A stretch of 64,000 bases of DNA, taken from Membranipora membranacea (Eukaryota; Bryozoa; Gymnolaemata; Cheilostomatida; Membraniporidae). The notes under the pieces are model-generated. The model made no database searches, had not been told where the DNA came from, and was given only the letters and a program-made list of their open reading frames with translations. The translations under genes and the position numbers were made by a program. Where the stretch lies: NCBI GenBank assembly GCA_914767715.1, contig OU612068.1, positions 24,738,001 to 24,802,000 of the forward strand, read 5' to 3'. Below are positions 52,315 through 64,000 of this stretch, piece by piece (the first letter of the stretch is position 1; every line of letters begins with the position of its first letter).

Positions 52315-54826
52315 CCGAAAACTACATCGCATGTATGTAGTTTTGAAAGATGGGTCTCACTTGGAGTTATGCTTTCACAGTTCTATTAAGCAAGTGTCAA
52401 AGATGGGATTATAATTGCAAGGACCTGCAAAGTCAACAAACAATTGTCAATTATATTTATGCACAGGTAATAGACAGTTTTCTGAGCTCTAATTTGAGGA
52501 GTTGTCCTCTCTCCAGACTGGTACTTTTAACCCACACCGCATAGGAAAAATGTGCTGAAAGAGGGTTATCTTGAAAACCGCTTATGTAAGGATATAAATG
52601 ATTTTCGATTCAGAATCTGCACCATTGAAAACCCTGCGAGACAGTGACTCCAAATCATTGGGGGCTTGAAAGTTGATAATTCTTCATTTGAGTGACGAGA
52701 TTCATGAGAAATCCCATGAAATTTGTCCGCAAAGCTGGCATAAATTGATATAATTGACTATCAGAATACCAAAACTATTTCTCAAACTATGTCCCTAATA
52801 GTTTCCAATGGTGTAGATTCTGAATCAAAAATCATTTTTACCCTAACATATGTGGTTTTCAAGACAAGCCTTCCTTTCAGCACGTTTTTCCTATGCGGCG
52901 TATGTTAAAAATACCAAACCAAATCAGAGATCAGAAAACTGTAAATATGGAATAGGAATATGGAATATGCTCAGGACTAAAATTGATAGCTAAAGATAAT
53001 TGAGCGAATTATGAACAAGTAAAAAAAAAGGAGGTGGTATGGTGCAGCACTTGTGTGATATACTGAATACAAGGGTTGATAAGACTCAGATAATATCATG
53101 GTCCATAAAATTCCTATAGCCTATGACTACATGTTATAATAATTAAAATATATATAAATAATAACATCCAGATTACGGGACGTTGCCGTAGCGGACAGAC
53201 GTATCATCTTACATATGGATGGCTATCTGTGCAACCAGCACTTCCAGCTCTTTCAACATGACAACAATGACAGAAACGCATTTATCACAACCCTGTCAAC
53301 TACAGATGGCCAACTGTGCCTTGACTGCGCCGACAGCTTGGCTACCGTTGGTCGAGTCGGCCAGACACTATACCATATCACCCGACTCTGACTTTCAACA
53401 GCACGTTAAAAAGAGCGTCCGTTGCCACATCCAATTCAAGCGCTACAAAACAATCGAATACCAAACAAAAAATCTTCAGGCAAATCAAACTAAAAAAATA
53501 AACCAGCTAAATGTAGACATTAGGCCTAACCAACACGGAATCCTCACAGGTGTTTGCCTTTCCGTTTGTCCCAGTATTCATTTCAAAGCATTACACCAAG
53601 GACAAGTACTATAAATTTCCATATGTTCAAGGACTACCCTTTGTCAGCTTGAAAAAATCAATCCTATGCCCACACCGTGATAAAGATGCCTTTACTTATT
53701 TTATTTTCCTAAAAGCTGCAAAAGTAGTAATGCCAATATTCATGGTTATTCACCATTAAGTGATGATGATATTATTAAATGGTGATGGCTTACTGATGGC
53801 ACTACAGTAGATTATCCCTGAAATCTCTTTTACCTATCCGAGTTCATTTATTTGCAGCCGCTCCTATTCCATGTTTATTTACAACTTAGATGCAGTAATT
53901 TTCATTGGCAATAACTTGTTCAAATGTAGAGTAGACAATTAATGCCTTAATTACTGAATCAAACATTTGAAAATCAGCAAGAATGGATGATTCTTCAGAC
54001 AGCCAAAATTTGGTTTCATTGTTTCATTTGTGATAATCCAAATAAATCTGAATGGTAAACATGACTGAGCTAAAAACAATGCAAACAAATTTTACCTTGT
54101 GAATTTTATTAATTCTCACAAGAAATAAGCGTCATTTAATTTCGGCAAATTTAACCTCAATAGACAGTGTTGAGAGGAGTGTATTTCATGGAATGAATTT
54201 TGTTATTACACAATTGGAGGAGGGTTATGTTTGATAGTACCTGCATATTGCCATGCAAGAAGAAGATTTGGTGCTTCCCTAAATCATCATGATTTCTACT
54301 CCCACAATTATTTGCCGTTTTCTCGCTGGGCAAACATTAATAAACCAAACTCACATTGGTACATAATTATACTCCTAACCTAGTGGAAATTGCTTCAATT
54401 CATATTGAATTAGGACGGTATTGCATTGTACAAACTGTCTGACAATGTTTGTGGTCTTCCCTTGTACCAACAATGACCCACACGGTTTTCAAAGGTACCT
54501 GTCCATGACCTACAGGTCAATGGTGATCATTTCTGGTTCCTGATAAGAGAGCAAACAGCAATTCAATATTTTGAGCCTACTGCAGCTACTCTAAAAAGAA
54601 GTTATGAGCAGGTGACCTTCAGCATCCACTCAAACACCACCCATGATGTTCAGATTATTAGAGGAAAATAACCCACTGATTGCTGAAGAGGTGATCATCC
54701 TACAATTACACAATTGTCAAACCTTGAAAGTACTAAGCCCTCAGTCAACAGGCAAGCAAGCTTGAGGATAAAATCGTAAAGGCTTTCAAATCATTGATTT
54801 GCGTATGCTGCTAAGACAACATGTCG
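52315..54826. repeat. Segmental duplication, right copy, interrupted by a MITE
   Basis: Counterpart of 48963-51270. A fold-back MITE is inserted at 52471-52942. Similarity ends abruptly after GACAACATGT at 54826. A shared segment around 53290-53480 (left copy 49741-49920) has a more coding-like composition (TTDGQLCLDC) but is broken in both copies. Confidence 0.9.
52471..52942. mobile_element. Fold-back MITE, TAGACAGTTTTCTGAGCTC family, copy 2
   Basis: It starts TAGACAGTTTTCTGAGCTC and ends TCAGAAAACTGT. Comparison with the left segmental copy near 49125 shows the sequence before insertion. Confidence 0.88.
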
Positions 54827-55600
54827 CTGGCCCGGCGCGACAAAGTGCTATCTGGCAATACCAAAAAAATCTTTTATAATTTTTGCTATGGGGTTTTACA
54901 TGCTCAAGATTTCAAATCTTGTTGAATTTTTTTTCTATCTCTGTCTGTTCTTCCTATATCTGGTGCGACTTTGTTCTAACTGGCAGAGTTTAAATATTTC
55001 CTCAGCGATAAAGGTCAAGGAAATTTAAATGGTTTCTCAATGTGACTGAATTTATTGTCTGTTTGATGGAGATGTCATCTTTGAGCATCAGCAGATCTGG
55101 TTGTGGTAGGTGTAGAATCTTGTCCAATGGCTCATCTGAAAGCTCATCACCTGAAGTGAAACATGACAACACTTAGAACTTCACTGGCATTGGCCTTTAT
55201 AGGACAAAATATTGTCCAATGGCATCCTATAGACATGTCTGCCCTGTAATACATCACCCTTTTACTGCTGCAAGTGTTTATATGGTTATGTTAGAAAAAT
55301 AAGAAGAAAGAATAAAATAATATCAAAAGACGATTTTCCATAGAGTCATCACTTCTGGCTTGATATATGATGTAGTTGTTTGCTCTCAATCAGGTGAAGC
55401 AAGACAGATGTGCTACAGCTATGGAAAGTATGTGAGCAAAATAGGCTTGTTCATTATGTGTGGTTAGGATAATGTGAATATGGTGCCTTGTGAAGACGTG
55501 GGCATGTGTAAATGGAATGCTTTGCATTCCCATACACGATGTCATGATAATTATTTGTGATCGGTGTTTGTGAAACACGTCAGTATTGGGTGTGAGAGTT
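54827..55600. other. Upstream region of paralog 2
   Basis: No gene was recognised. A GC-rich patch (TGGCCCGGCGCGACAAAG) marks the end of the segmental duplication. Confidence 0.4.
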
Positions 55601-55610
55601 TCTATCGGTA

Positions 55611-55619
55611 TATATAAAG
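55611..55619 (+). promoter_or_regulatory. TATA box of paralog 2
   Basis: TATATAAAG lies about 60 bp before the ATG, as in paralog 1 (62 bp). The intervening sequence resembles that of paralog 1. Confidence 0.65.
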
Positions 55620-55678
55620 ATGATGTTGTACTATAAAGACATAATTCTCTCAACATCCACAAGCTATCAAACATCATC

Positions 55679-56105
55679 ATGGGGCTCAATCTTGTCAACC
55701 GACTGTTCCGATCAAGTAAAGACAACAAGCCTGCAGAAAAATATATCATTAAAGAACCCACTATTCAAGAAATGGTGAGTACATACTTCTGAGCACTTTG
55801 ATTAGTTTGAACTCTTCAAACTCTGCACTTCTTGATCCATTTATCATTTTATATTATTGGGAAAATTTAAAACTATAATTTAAAAAAATAGTTTGAGATT
55901 TACAAAATCTTATAATATTGTTGCATTTTGTTTCCAGGTAGTGGAAGAAATTCAGTGCTTCCAAAGGCAATGCAGTCGTAAACTAAGAAGACTTAGTTTT
56001 GAGCTCAACAAACACGTTGACCCTCAGAGAACCGCCACAAGAAAAGAAAGATACGACAGGATTTCTCAAAAATATCAGTCATCCTCTATGCCAAGAAGAA
56101 AATGA
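55679..56105 (+). CDS. Small basic protein of unknown family, paralog 2
   Basis: Exon 1 at 55679-55774 (32 codons, donor GTGAGT) and exon 2 at 55938-56105 (56 codons with stop) are joined in phase 0 and encode 87 residues. It begins MGLNLVNRLFRSSKDNKPAE and contains CFQRQCSRKLRRLSFELNKH and RKERYDRISQKYQSSSMPRR before the stop. Exon 1 has exactly the length of that in the minus-strand paralog, and exon 2 keeps the same start. Most differences are conservative, indicating purifying selection on a real protein. It is basic, lacks a signal peptide and is probably helical in the middle. AATAAA follows at 56159. Function unknown; see paralog 1 for the weak ESCRT-III comparison. Confidence 0.78.
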
Positions 56106-56158
56106 AAAATAATTTTCTGATCTCCCAGTATTTTAACTGTCTACCTTATCTCTGCATA

Positions 56159-56164
56159 AATAAA
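56159..56164 (+). promoter_or_regulatory. AATAAA polyadenylation signal of paralog 2
   Basis: It lies 54 bp after the stop codon. Confidence 0.55.
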
Positions 56165-58072
56165 ATTTATCATGTGAGCGCAACTACGATTGTGTCATTT
56201 TCCCGCTACGTAACACTTCAGTTCTATTTTGTTTTATACCAACAGTGCCATGCAATCAAAGCTCTAGGTGCTTTTAATTGAGCTTACCATCTGTCACTGA
56301 ATTTAAGAAATAAAAATGTTGGATAATCAGATTTCAGTTTGTTCACATGCTTTATGTGTATGTGTGCAAGGAAAGGTTCATCAGAAGAGTGATCCAAAGC
56401 CTGACTACCCCTTCCCTTTAAACTTCCCAGTGAAGTATATAACAATGTTCTTAAACAAGATTCAGTTGTTTGTAGTGGGTAGTTGGTAGTCTTTTATGAC
56501 TTGCATGAAGGTGATTTCAACTGATCAGATGAGCATGGGCTAGAGTAACTGACATGGCTAAGCGGGGAGCATAGTTGGCGCTTTCCAGCGGATTGACTAT
56601 AATTAGCATTTACCTGACTAACTTACAGCCATACCGAGGTTCTTGGACCTCAGATTATTTGCTTGAGCTCAACAAATTAATTTTTTCTTTCAAACTCCTT
56701 TATAATTCCGGACAACCTATTAGGGCGCACCAGCATCAGTCCATTTATCAGTCCATCAGTCCCCCCCCTACACAAATAAAGTGCTTTGGTTGGCCAACTG
56801 ACTGTTTGCTCGTGTTTGTTGACTTGGCGTTGATACCAAGTTATCATATATGTGCAGCCTTACTATCTGACAGCCCACCGAATAATGAAATGAAATATAT
56901 GGCTATGAACAATCATTTACTAACATACCAAGTATACATTGTCCACCAGAATTCGATCAAGTCTTGGAATTTATGTATGGGATGCAAAAACTCTAGCTAA
57001 AATATAAAATGTTTGCCTGTACACTTAACAGAATTTATTCCGCTAATTTGGTCTGCACTCTACATAATAGCCAATACTTGCATTTGGGAGGATATGCATT
57101 GATTTTGATCTGACTGCAACAGCGTGTACGAAACGTAGAGTCAGATCCTGACACCATCATGACTTACATTCGCACACATTATAGCTACCCACAGCTTAAT
57201 ATGAGTTCAGATATTGCACATCTTAGGTATTAATTTTAACCCATCATCTCAGGGTAACATCAATAACTGGTGTTATCATTATTTTATGCATTTTATTTTG
57301 TTTCCCACAAGATTGCGTTAACACTACCTACAAAAATATCCAATCATGAAGGATAATGCTGTAAATTAAAATGATTGATCATAATAGTGCGTGCATACGT
57401 TCACATACAACATTAAGTTTGCTGAAAATTTTTCAGAAAATAAATTTTCTTCCATTTTCCATAACATGTCAGGAAGCTTTGCATGCAAATGTCATTTTTG
57501 CCATTTTATTTTCTCTATGGATGTTTTTATACTAAGAAAACAAGATGAGCTATATGGAAAAGTCTGATGGCTTACAATTTTATGTGTCACTACAATGGAA
57601 ATTATATTGTTGACATCGTTCAATACTCTCTTTCACTAATTGACTGCTTGCAATCGCCTAATCTTGTCCTCCAAATATCTTTCAGATAATGAAACAACAG
57701 TAGGTGTAAGATGCCATTAAGAAGTATCAGTATTATGATAAAATTAGTTCTAACACCAATATCAGTTGTTGTGTTTAGTGTGATGATAATGTAAATGCAA
57801 AAAAACAATCAATAGAATCAACTTATACTGCCTTGATATTAGACTATTTATTCAGAAAGTTTGGCAAGGTAGTGCAGAAGAACTTTTGCAGATAATCTCA
57901 ATCTCATTATTAGAAGCAAAGGTGAGAAAGATTTCTAAAATAATTATTTACGATACCACTCACTGACCACCATGCAAATGCACAGGATACAACTGTATGC
58001 TAAAATTTACATTTCTTCAAAATTTCAGTCAGCAGCAGCTCACATAAGACTATTACCATATTAATTAACTTT
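56165..58072. other. Intergenic, no gene recognised
   Basis: The open frames here, including one of 141 codons at 56575-57000, lack supporting features. Confidence 0.4.
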
Positions 58073-58555
58073 TATTTTCATCAATGGAAGACATTCTCTG
58101 GGCAGACATTCTAAAATAAGACTAAATAAGTTCAAAGATTTCTCATGAAAGAGTGGTTACATGACTCTCTTTCATGTTGTTACTGTCCAGGGTAGGCTAT
58201 AAGGTCATACCACACACTTTTATGTTTGATGATGGAAATACCCATACCACACTTATTTTGCTAATAAAAATGCTTTCATCATCCTATGCCTGATGTTTCA
58301 ACATCATCCATATTTTCATCAATGGAAGATGTTCTCTGGGCAGATATTCTAAAATAAGACAAAATTAGTTCAAAGATTTCTCATGAAAGAGTGGTTTCAT
58401 GACTGCCTTTCATGTTGTTACTATCCAGGGTAGGCTATAAGGTCATATCACACACTTTTATGTTTGATGATGGAAATACCCATATCACACTTATTTTGCT
58501 AATAAAATTGCTTTCATCATCCTATGCCTGATGTTTCAACGTCATCCATATTTGG
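58073..58555. repeat. Tandem duplication, 238 bp unit
   Basis: TATTTTCATCAATGGAAGA at 58073 recurs at 58311. The two units stay nearly identical through GGTAGGCTATAAGGTCAT and AACATCATCCATATTT, which suggests a fairly recent event. The right unit joins the segment related to 43.4-44.1 kb. Confidence 0.92.
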
Positions 58556-60349
58556 AAATTCCCAACTCATACTGAAGGTAAATCTGCACACTGTTGAATT
58601 GCTACTTACCTTCTGAACGTCCAAAGCCAAACACCAATCTGAAACAAAGTTATAATGAAACAATGGCGATATACCTTTTTATCAATGAGAGTTATTCGGT
58701 CTTGGCAGTTGAGAATCACAGGTAAAATATATAGTATTTTTTTAAAAGACTATCTTCCTAGGCCGTACTTATTCGTTATCTACGTTGAAGGGTGAAATTG
58801 TAATTCTCTAAACTGAAGATTTTGCACAAGGTCGCCCTCCTGAGTTCATGAGAAATGATGAAATTCTCCCATGGGCAGATGTACTATGATAGCATTTGTT
58901 GTATTGACATTTTGCAGTATATTTTATGTGCCATCTTTAGAAACACAGTGCATTTTAGTAACGGCTGTTTGTTGTATAACTTTCTCAACAATCTATAGCC
59001 AGGAAGTGTCATGTTATAGTGGAGGCTTGTTCATGTCCCGCTGGGCTACTCATTACCTCAGTACGACAAGAGAGGATGTGTGGAGTTAATAATAGTTAAT
59101 AATAATTTAATTCAATAATAAAAAAAAACAACTGTAATTGTCAAGCCTCAAGTAAAATTATCTTCTTATATATCATTAAAACTTCCTCTCTGCTACTGAA
59201 ACTCAACGAGTTGTGACCTATCACATTTGATTTCAATATTTACAGATTATTTCATCTTCTGAACTCTTAACTGCACATTCATGATATTTTGGGAAGTTTT
59301 TGAATAAAGTTTTTAGATGAACCCAAACTTGTTTAGGAGGTTTGCAAAATCTTCAACATAAAACTTCAATAATTAGGTTGATATCCATATCAATACTGAT
59401 ATGCCATGAACTAAAGTATATATTAAGAGACTGCAAAGTAAACAAAAAAGATTGTGTGGTGTAATGATTATCACATCTATACTTAACATCATATCTAAAC
59501 ACCGTCTTGGCCTGCCAGTTTTGTCCATTTTCAGATGCAGCTGCACAGGCTGGCCTTCAAATTAATTATTTGGAATGTGAGCTCTTCTAGCTTTCGTCAA
59601 AAACCCACACAGCCGAGCCCAAGACTCATTTATTTGTTAAGCTATTATCCTTTACAGTGGAAAGAATGATAATATCAACTTAGTCATCAACTGAAGGACA
59701 ACTCATTTAAAAAGAATCAAAGGGTCACACTAAACAGGAATTGTTATGACATAAGTGGTAGACATGACAAACATGATAGACACAAATGGTGATAAACAGC
59801 GAGATACATAAATAGAAGGAAAGTATTTATCACACTTGGACACTAAGATTGACCTACACACTGTATGAACCTGTGCTATCTTTTACTGATGAAATGTTTA
59901 AAGGCCAAGCCCAACGACGTTCTAACTTACTGTATGTTTTTCTTAACAAGTGATCAAGTAATATTGCAGGTGTACAGTTGTTATCATGTAAAATTCAGGC
60001 CCATGGTTTATTGTAAAACAAGTTCCACATTGTGGGTAGTGTAAGAAGTGTAAGTAAGTTAATCAGTATAATCATATTGCGTTAAGATGAATAGATTAGA
60101 CACATCGCACATGGGATAGAATTTTCTTATTATCCCATATATTTTTATTTATTTAATTCAGACACCGAATATGAGCTCAATCAAAAGCACCTAGGTCTTT
60201 GTTCACAATGTATGGTCGGTGTAAAATAGAGTTAGTATTGACATTTTTAAGTGGAAAAATGACACAATCGAAGTTGCGCCAAAAAAAGAGAGATGAAGTA
60301 GGCAGCAGAAATACTGTCAGATCGGATTATTTTTCCATTTTCTTCCCAA
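58556..60349. other. Mosaic of segments related to 41.7-44.9 kb
   Basis: 58556-58870 continues the similarity to 43.7-44.1 kb, 59155-59300 resembles 44760-44900, and 59990-60050 resembles 41757-41815 (TATTGTGGGTAGTGT against CATTGTGGGTAGTGT). No gene was recognised. Confidence 0.5.
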
Positions 60350-60843
60350 TAGACAGTTTTCTGAGCTCTGATTTAGGCCTCAATTCGGAGTTTTCCTCTC
60401 TCCAGTTTGGTACTTTTAACCCACGCCGCATAGGGAAAACATGCTGAAAAGAGGGTTATCTTGATAAAAAATATTTTTGATTCAGAATCTGCAGCATTGA
60501 AAACTCATATGGACATAGTTTGGGAAATAGTTTTAGTATTTGGATAGTCAATTATAGCATTTTATGCCTGTTTTGCGGACAATTCGGCAGAATTTTTATT
60601 GAGTTTCGTCACTAAAATTAAGATTTATCAGCATTCAAGCCTCCAATGATTTGGAAACCCTGAATCACAGAGTTTTCAATGGTGCAGACTCTGAATCAAA
60701 ACTCATTTTTATCCTAACATAAGCGGTTTTCAAGATAACCCTATTTCTGCAGGTTTTTCCTATGCGGTGTGGGTTTAAAGCTCCAAACTGGAGAGAGGAC
60801 AACTCCGAATTAAGGCATAAATAAGAGCTCAGAAAACTGTCTA
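60350..60843. mobile_element. Fold-back MITE, TAGACAGTTTTCTGAGCTC family, copy 3
   Basis: The ends TAGACAGTTTTCTGAGCTC and GAGCTCAGAAAACTGTCTA are perfect inverted copies. It is the best preserved of the three copies. The middle is arranged as the inverse of copy 1 in part. Confidence 0.9.
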
Positions 60844-63740
60844 TGTAGCAGATGACTGATATCTTTGAGAAATAAAACTACATAAAAGTGACACAAAATA
60901 TATCCGCCTTCCACAGACTATGATGTTAATACTCAATTACCTACACCTTGAAAAGCTGGGATGAAAAGCCGTTGTTACTAGATAAGAAAATTGCAAAAGT
61001 TGTTGTTCCAAATTATACTATGAATGAATACAAAATTATAGCTTACTCCCTTAATCTTTCAGATAACAAGAAATATACATTAAGAGCTGACATTCAAAGT
61101 TGTTTCAGATTTATCATACTATAATGCTATGCTAAGACAAATGACAAGACAAAGTTTAACTCCAAAAGTTAAATTTCACTTGATTTTATATTCCCGGACA
61201 CTTTGAATAAAAAGGAAAATTATATGCTTGATTTCATGAATCATGAAATCAAATTTTGGCTTTGCTTTTCACATTCAGTAGGTCAGTGACTTGCATTGAT
61301 GTAAAGAGAGTCAATTATGTTAATGATCGTGCTTGCAGATGATGTTTAAAACTCAACACACGGATTACAGCGGTATATTTTCTATTTCTTTTATTGGTTT
61401 GTACTGTCTTCAATCAGCAAGTTGTTTTTCATCTCTGAGCATTGTAAGTTCATATTATGGGCCTCTTTAACAGGTGTATCACCTCTTAGTGGTGCAACCG
61501 TACTCCACGATGGCTCAGACACATAGTGTTTTTGCTTCTCAACGCAATACGTTTTGGTTATCTTGATAAACCTGCTCAGACATTTACCACTACCCACAAA
61601 GTGGTTATTTAATCAAACTTCCCACTGATATCATGACTAAGCCTGTCTAAAACAAAGCAAACGAATGGCACAATATCATAGGCTGGATAGGGATATGAAA
61701 CAAATTGAGATGTTTCGAGACAAGTATTCTTGCCCAAGAATTTGAAGGCAGCCCATATCTAATAGCTTTTATTGATACACAACAAAATATTACTCACCGA
61801 CATGCAGCCTGGAAATTTTCCGACACACAATGAACAACATTATATCATAATATGGCTCGAAATGAATATTTTCCAACAGCCAAAGACTCCTTCAACTTCC
61901 TCACGTTTAGTGCTAGACTGATACACTTTAAGTTACTTGTTGGAACTGCACCAGTCTTACCTTCCCAATGAGATTACAAAAATTCCTGTTATAATTATGC
62001 ATACATATCTATTTTTTTGATCCACCTATTATCTGCAGAAGATCCCCAAGAGCCTACAACCTTTTGTCCTTTTAGCCCTCATTTTTGACAAACTTAACCG
62101 ACATCAAAATAATCTATCTATGTGCATATATATCAAAACAGGTGTCCCTTATTGTCTGATCACTTATCAAAAGCGTGCAACACACATTATCTGTGTTGGG
62201 CGGTCTAGTCATTTTCAGATGGCAACTTACACATACACCTCACACTACCCACCATGCAAAACTTTGTTGGAATGTGACACAACGAGTTGTATTGCATGTG
62301 ATAATAAATGCGCAGCGATAATTTATCGCCGACCATAACAACAGAATTTTTTTGCCACCAACCATGCAAATTTTGTTGAAAAATGACAGCACAGGTTGCA
62401 TGATAATAATTGTTCAATCAATTTGAACACACAGCTTTTTTGAACATGCTTAAGACTGTATTAGATGATCACTCGTAGGCATGCTTATGAGGCTCAATAA
62501 ATAAAATATCTCATCTCATATTTATTACCTGGATGCTATAGGTTTGCGATACCAATATTATTGCACAGAGGACCAAGTGGTTTTAGCTAATATCCCAAGG
62601 ACCATCCCTTTTGTAGAATGTAGGTCACATCTATCATGTTTTGATCATGCCAGTGCATGACATATTATTGGTGAATTCTCTGCTATTACTCTAATTAGCT
62701 TCATCAGCTGATTTGCGGATGGAAAGTGTTCTAAATATCAATCCCACTCTCCAATACACATCTTTAACCATATATTGGGACAATATTGTGTTTATTTTTT
62801 TAATCTTGAGGTTACCCTAGAAGGAGAAGAGTAATGAGAGTAGCAATGCTTCACACAGACTTTTAACTTGGAAAATGTCATACAAACAACTACTCAATCT
62901 CATTCCTTTGTATAAGCTACCTCAGGTGGGAATTGTAGCTATCAATATGCGATTGTTCATATTTTATTCTATTTTTGTTCTGAATGCAAATTCAGGTTTT
63001 GAACACATTCGCATACTTTATCACTACTTGATAACTTCATTGGGGGGGGGGGGGGGAGGGGGTGCTAAATCTAAACCCACTTGATCACCCTAGCACTTCC
63101 TACACTAATATTTAATTGATTCCCACGTGGCAGTATGAAAAGTGTAAATCATGATATTGCCAACATACTCGCTACATTCTTTTATGACAAAATGAGCGTG
63201 TTATTTCTCATAAAAAGATCAGAAAACAGAAGAGGTGAAAAACTGCATTACCTATATATGTGAGGAATACCTGTAGTAGGGACAAATTAGTTGTATTTTC
63301 CATGCCTGGGAAGTTATGGATAATAGGACTAAATAGAACCATCAAAGTCAAGTAAAACATACGAAAACTTTTTTTAAAGTGGACGAGATATTTGCTTGAC
63401 TCAGTAAAATAGCGATGATACCATGACTTCACTGAGCATTTCATATAAAGATTCATTACTTGACTTGAGTCTTAGTAAATATTTCGCAGCCCTAGATAAA
63501 TGTCTCTTTTATTTAAATGTCTTTGAGCTCCAACATTAAAACTTGTCTTGATGTGATGATCATCAGGACTTCTCATCCTCAAAGTTTTTATTGATAGAAC
63601 ACATTATCGATGAATATCTTTTATCTGCCAGTGTTGTGATTATAAGAGTTGTCTGAGTTGTTATGGGTTGGGTTATGGGTGATTTGTGAGAGTAATTGGT
63701 TTTAAGTTGTTCTGAGTAATGTTGCTTATTGGTAAGAAGG
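60844..63740. other. Repeat-rich tail of the window
   Basis: It holds inverted counterparts of 40.6-42.4 kb, a short diverged direct repeat around ACCATGCAAA at 62248-62410, and a G tract at 63041-63062. No gene was recognised. Confidence 0.45.
63041..63062. repeat. Poly-G tract
   Basis: About 20 G with one A. Confidence 0.9.
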
Positions 63741-63845
63741 AGCCAGGGTAAATCCCTCAACACAAAGGCAGAAATGAAACCCAGGACCTCTCGCTTGATA
63801 GCCAAGGATGTGATCAAATGCACTATCATAGCTCCTAGCCTCCAC
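63740..63845 (-). mobile_element. Possible tRNA-derived SINE fragment
   Basis: The minus strand reads GGAGCTATGATAGTGCATTT, later AAGCGAGAGGTCCTGGGTTT and CATTTCTGCC. This is spaced like the A and B boxes of a tRNA-derived element, with a degraded B box. No duplications were found. Confidence 0.4.
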
Positions 63846-64000
63846 AATTTTGTAGGAATGATACTCCAGTGATTTTGAAACAAAGAATATTATTCGTTCA
63901 GGTATTTCTCATAATATTTTGGTCACAAGAAAGACTGATATTAGTAACTGGATTATCGTTCTGCACAGAATACCACTGTATTATAGCTTTGTCTTTGATA

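Noticed and set aside
53219-53614. 131-codon open frame in the right segmental copy
   Set aside because: The matching stretch in the left copy (about 49741-50000) is full of stops and shifts. Some coding-like words remain (LCLDC), so it may be an old transposon fragment, but no gene can be supported.
56575-57000. 141-codon open frame
   Set aside because: It has no ATG at its start and no recognisable domain, its composition is mixed, and there are no matching exons nearby.
58871-59089. Hydrophobic 72-codon open frame resembling a leader plus cysteine-rich tail
   Set aside because: It lies within a dispersed repeat whose other copy (about 44.04 kb) does not keep the frame, so selection for a protein is unlikely.

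Overview
The window is from a eukaryotic nuclear genome. Genes carry GT-AG introns of about 0.15-1.1 kb, intergenic DNA is AT-rich, and short inverted-repeat transposons, SINE, LINE and DIRS-type remnants are everywhere. Recognisable proteins are animal ones: class I myosin, glutaminyl-peptide cyclotransferase and Shisa-like membrane proteins. The repeat mix (DIRS-type tyrosine-recombinase retroelement, Mutator-like protein, tRNA-derived SINE) suits a non-bilaterian or other marine invertebrate such as a sponge or cnidarian. The species cannot be fixed from the sequence alone.

Layout. 1-1.1 kb: the first two coding exons of a myosin-I gene on the minus strand, running off the left edge. 5.5-10.2 kb: a complete eight-exon glutaminyl cyclase gene on the plus strand. 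11.6-19.9 kb: the most interesting region, a head-to-tail array of three four-exon genes. Each encodes a signal peptide, an Arg/Ser/Gly-rich or shortened basic segment, a Tyr/Asp patch, a six-cysteine Shisa-like module with a conserved glycosylation sequon, one membrane span and almost no cytoplasmic tail. A possible small secreted-peptide gene follows at 20.3 kb. 24.1-24.6 kb (minus) and 55.7-56.1 kb (plus): two paralogous two-exon genes for a small basic protein, with matching TATA promoters. 28.4-29.8 kb: a decayed DIRS-like element. 32.4-33.2 kb (minus): a two-exon protein made only of the N-terminal part of a Mutator-like transposase. 36-37 kb and 45-46 kb: LINE reverse-transcriptase fragments. 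39.1-39.8 kb (minus): a candidate small secreted protein with a SINE in its intron. From 40 kb to the right edge the sequence is mostly repeats and mosaic segmental duplications (49-51 kb against 52-55 kb; 40-45 kb against 58-63 kb).

Mobile DNA. Several families show terminal inverted repeats plus target-site duplications readable by eye: very small hairpin elements (about 24-140 bp) with 8-9 bp duplications, a 443 bp hAT-like element, a 0.5 kb fold-back family with three copies, and a pair of almost identical 472 bp repeats flanking a G-rich minisatellite.

The genes do not form an obvious pathway. The coherent unit is the Shisa-like array, which looks like a local family expansion in which the six-cysteine exon is fixed in length while the exon coding for the basic low-complexity region varies.
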